Assembly: GCA_922989275.2 (NCBI GenBank)
Contig: OV277856.1
Location: forward strand, 85,207,038 to 85,271,037
Source of the DNA: Gari tellinella
Taxonomy: Eukaryota; Mollusca; Bivalvia; Cardiida; Psammobiidae
Length of the DNA stretch: 64,000 nt
Reading direction: 5' to 3'
Part shown: piece by piece, positions 60,999 through 64,000 of the stretch
How positions within the stretch are numbered: the first letter of the stretch is position 1
Layout: every line of letters begins with the position of its first letter
Notes under the pieces: generated by a model
Database searches by the model: none
The model's input: only the letters and a program-made list of their open reading frames with translations
Told to the model about the DNA's origin: nothing
Position numbers and translations under genes: made by a program

Positions 60999-62940
60999 GA
61001 TATTGCACACACATAGGTTGTTAAAAATAAATAGGATTTCATTGAGATATGACGATAAGGTAATGTGTCCTTGCCGAAAATGCTAAATATGAGAGAGAGA
61101 AAACAATAGGAAATAACTTGTGATAAAGTGTTACTATGGAGATATATTGTAGTATATTAAAGGTACGGAACAAAGTTCTGGAAGTGACTATGTGCCATTC
61201 TGAACAGACAGTGAATGGACAGCCTGCAGAGCTAAAATACACAACAAGTGCAAAGGAACTAAGAAGTGACTAACAGCATGCTGTACTAAAGGATGTGTGA
61301 CATTGGGGCAGTGCGTCAGAGTGCCAAGAGGACTGTTAATAGAGTAGAACTGCCCCTGTGTCTACAAACCATTGTTGTTAAGTTTAATTAATAGTGGTGA
61401 AAACGTTATTCTCTCCTGTTTAAATGAAACAAAGTGTTTGAAACAGACACACCATAATGCAATAAGGAAAAATGGCTTTTTTTAAAAAAAATACTGTTGA
61501 TGTTTTATTTAATGTGGAGTGTCAAACAGTTCCAGACATGAACATACACTGAGTAACCTGGCTCCAAACTTTGCAGATAGACATCCCTATTTCAGATGTA
61601 CATGTATACATGTTGTAAGTGGGAAAGAATAACTTTTTCCGCCCCTGTACTATATTTATGTAATAGTGTCTGTATTTAAATGTATGAGTATGTCTCAGTC
61701 TTGAAAAATCAGTGTATCAATGTATGAAACTAGATATTTGGTAATACAGTTAAACTTGTAATACACAGCTTCTCTTTGTAGACACTGCTTAGTGCATAAC
61801 AAAAACAAAGCAGAGCTTTACAGGAGCTTTCTGCTATGCTTTTGTTCTGCATTAAGCTGTCTAAAAGACTGCTTATTCATTGTATTTTATTTTGCCACTT
61901 AACCCATTATCCCATAAATATGCCTTTAATTTATTCTTCCACAGAAGAAGATATTTCTACTTTATACAGTCATAAATGTGTACCATAAGAAATATGTTTT
62001 ATATCCTATCAGTCTAGCAGAAAATAGCTTAAAGCAGGCTAAAAGTAAGGCAGAATGTGCCTAAGTCGTGTTCTGCCTTACTTTCAATCTGCTTGAAGTG
62101 GTCACCTGTCTTCAACACTAAAATCAGGCTATGGGGTAATGGGTTAAGACAAGTTTGACTGTCCAATTAATATAATTTCTGATGGTATTGGTATAAAGCC
62201 GATATTTTTACTGCAATTGTCAATGAAAAAGCAAATGATATAGTACCAAAATTATTATTGATTTATTCCTTGTCAGATGGGTAGAGTTTGTATTGCAGAA
62301 GGCCATTTACACACAAATGGGAATTGTTATGCCCTTGCATCTCTAAATGCAGGAGGCATATAGTGATAGTCCATTTTGTTAGTGTGTACAAGGTCAACCA
62401 GATTATACTGTTTCTTATAGCATCAATACTGCCAGCTAGAATACCTGGATATGTACACAGTTGTTGCCTTGTTTCACCATAATTCTTGCAAAAACACACA
62501 AGAAATAGCAATAACATGAAAGTTATCTTCTGTTTTTGCCTATGCTGTCTGATGGTTTGTTCGGATGTCTTTTCACAATTTAGACCATGGTCATGAATTT
62601 GGATCTTCATGATTACATACTTAGCAAAGAAAAACTTCATATTTGACATGAGCTTGGTACAACTAGGATTTTATCACGGTTATTTAAAAGTCAAGTGGGT
62701 TTATTCTGACCTTGGCCATCAGGGGACTTAAACACATTTTGTTTAACCCTTTCACTCATAAAAATGCCTTCCTGTGCCTTTATGTATCTCTCATAGAAAT
62801 AATGTTTCATGTGTATACCATGTCGTGTTAAAAAACCTCTAGGGAATGTTCTCTGTATTGTGACAGGTGGTTGCTTTAAACAGACTGAAAGTAAAGCAGA
62901 AAGCTCCTTTAGAAGCACTCTGCTTTGCTCTCAGTCTGTT
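60999..62940 (+). other. Sec24 3' UTR and downstream sequence
   Basis: The first several hundred bases are probably 3' UTR, but no end is defined. AAGCAGG-family MITEs occur at about 61900-62147 and 62745-62940. No further gene recognised. Confidence 0.45.
61026..61031 (+). promoter_or_regulatory. Possible early polyadenylation signal of Sec24
   Basis: An AATAAA hexamer lies 28 bp after the stop codon. That is unusually close, so a distal site further along the A/T-rich 61,100-61,800 stretch is as likely. Confidence 0.2.
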
Positions 62941-63191
62941 TTAACCCTTTGAGCCCTAGTCCCGCATATAGGCGTCCTTTTCAAACAGTGTACATGTGAA
63001 TAGTACACTTGTCCTGTGCAAACAGTGAAGACCCAGATCAGAGGGCTCCGAAAGGAGCCCTCTGATCAGGGTCTTCACTGTTTGTCATAATGCCAAACAT
63101 TGACAAAAACAACCCTTAAAAGTCAGAAATGGACTAGACCAAAATGGAAACTGGAATTGTCCATTTAAAGTTTCAGGGAGGAAAGAGTTAA
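62941..63191. mobile_element. TTAA-bounded palindromic MITE, GATCAGAGGGCTCC family
   Basis: TTAACCCTTTGAGCCC to GGAGGAAAGAGTTAA; the core 63021-63085 is a nearly exact palindrome (GTGAAGACCCAGATCAGAGG, GCTCC and inverse). Other copies: 22190-22420, 30390-30640, relics at 826 and 5220. Confidence 0.75.
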
Positions 63192-64000
63192 GCAACTGTA
63201 TGTGTACAAAACAGATTTAAGGCTCTGGGAGAAATGGTTAAACAAGCAAGGATAAAAACCTTTTAACCCTTCACTGTCACGGTACTATCATATTGGACAT
63301 TTTTTAGTCATGATCAGATATCAAGTTACTTGGTAATTGATCAAGATTCAAACTGATATCAATTTTCAATTGAGTATTGTTCTGTACTGAACAGGTTAAA
63401 GATTTTTCAGGCTGCAATACATCCAATTTGCATTCATGGTAAGCAGTGCTCCTAGTTTCTAATATGTTCTCCTTTATGTCTGCGCCATTCCAAATACCAT
63501 GACCACTAATTAGAACGATCTCTTCAAAATGATGCTAATTAGTTTTGCTTGGTGGAAACATCAGCAAATTAGTACTGGAAATACCCACCGTATCTGGAGT
63601 TCTGACAAAATTGGCCATATTTAACCATTTACTCAATAGCCTGTATCTAGTCTTGAGGACAGGTGTGCACTTAAAGCAGAATGTGCCTAAAGACCCATTC
63701 TGCTTTACTTTCAGCCTGCTTTAAGCTACCATCTGCTAGGATATAGGAAATATTTCATATGGTGTAAGTTTATGACCATAAATTGGGAACTATTTTATTT
63801 ATTTATTCTGCGGTTGAGGAATAAATCAAATGTGCTAAATGGCGCCTATATGGGGGAAAGGATTAAAACTTCATAAGATCAGGTTCATTAGATCAACACT
63901 GGCATCTTCATCACTAGAAATGGTGTAAAGAGAACAAATAGTTACAAATTCAGTATAAGTTTCACCAAAACAAAAAACATTGTTTTACCAATACCATGTT
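63192..64000. other. Downstream intergenic, MITE relics
   Basis: Worn palindromic copies at 63450-63602 and 63625-63870 (core 63670-63735). No gene. Confidence 0.5.

Overview
This is animal nuclear DNA: one intron-rich protein-coding gene on the plus strand, a second intron-rich gene nested in one of its introns, and otherwise dense non-coding repeats. The repeat style suggests a mollusc, most likely a bivalve: MITEs with perfect palindromic cores, elements that begin with a hairpin followed by GTCCGTC-rich sequence, about 160-bp tandem units, and tails ending in CTCTTGTT. No species is claimed.

Layout. 1-14,700 is intergenic and made of repeats: non-LTR retrotransposon 3' ends (1-400, 6666-8161), an array of about 160-bp units flanked by tRNA-Leu-like halves (3195-4690), a 2.3-kb TIR element (8689-11027), and two inverted copies of a 1.07-kb foldback transposon (11953-13027 and 13441-14509). 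From 14,973 to 60,998 runs a 22-exon gene for a Sec24A/B-class COPII cargo adaptor (about 1,267 aa). Every exon joins in phase and the zinc finger, trunk, helical and gelsolin-like parts are all recognisable. 60,999-64,000 holds the presumed 3' UTR and further palindromic MITEs.

Intron 19 of the Sec24 gene (45,526-57,797) contains a complete 9-exon gene on the same strand (47,259-55,418, about 988 aa). It joins a Mutator-like transposase region of the type found in cnidarian and mollusc proteins to a C-terminal TREX-like DEDDh 3'-5' exonuclease with all five catalytic residues. Its reading frame is intact, and its own introns have collected the MITE families found elsewhere in the window. This suggests long residence with preserved coding capacity. 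It is the strongest candidate here for an undescribed system.

Other points: exon 19 of Sec24 as given needs two compensating frame changes to encode the conserved protein. Several transposons have target-site duplications that can be read directly: hAT-like 8 bp, pogo-like TA, piggyBac-like TTAA, a possible MULE with 11 bp. Several MITEs start within about 35 bp of Sec24 splice donors. A 12-unit intronic array repeats a nuclear-receptor-like TGACCTTGA motif. Family names come from memory of conserved motifs; no database search was run.
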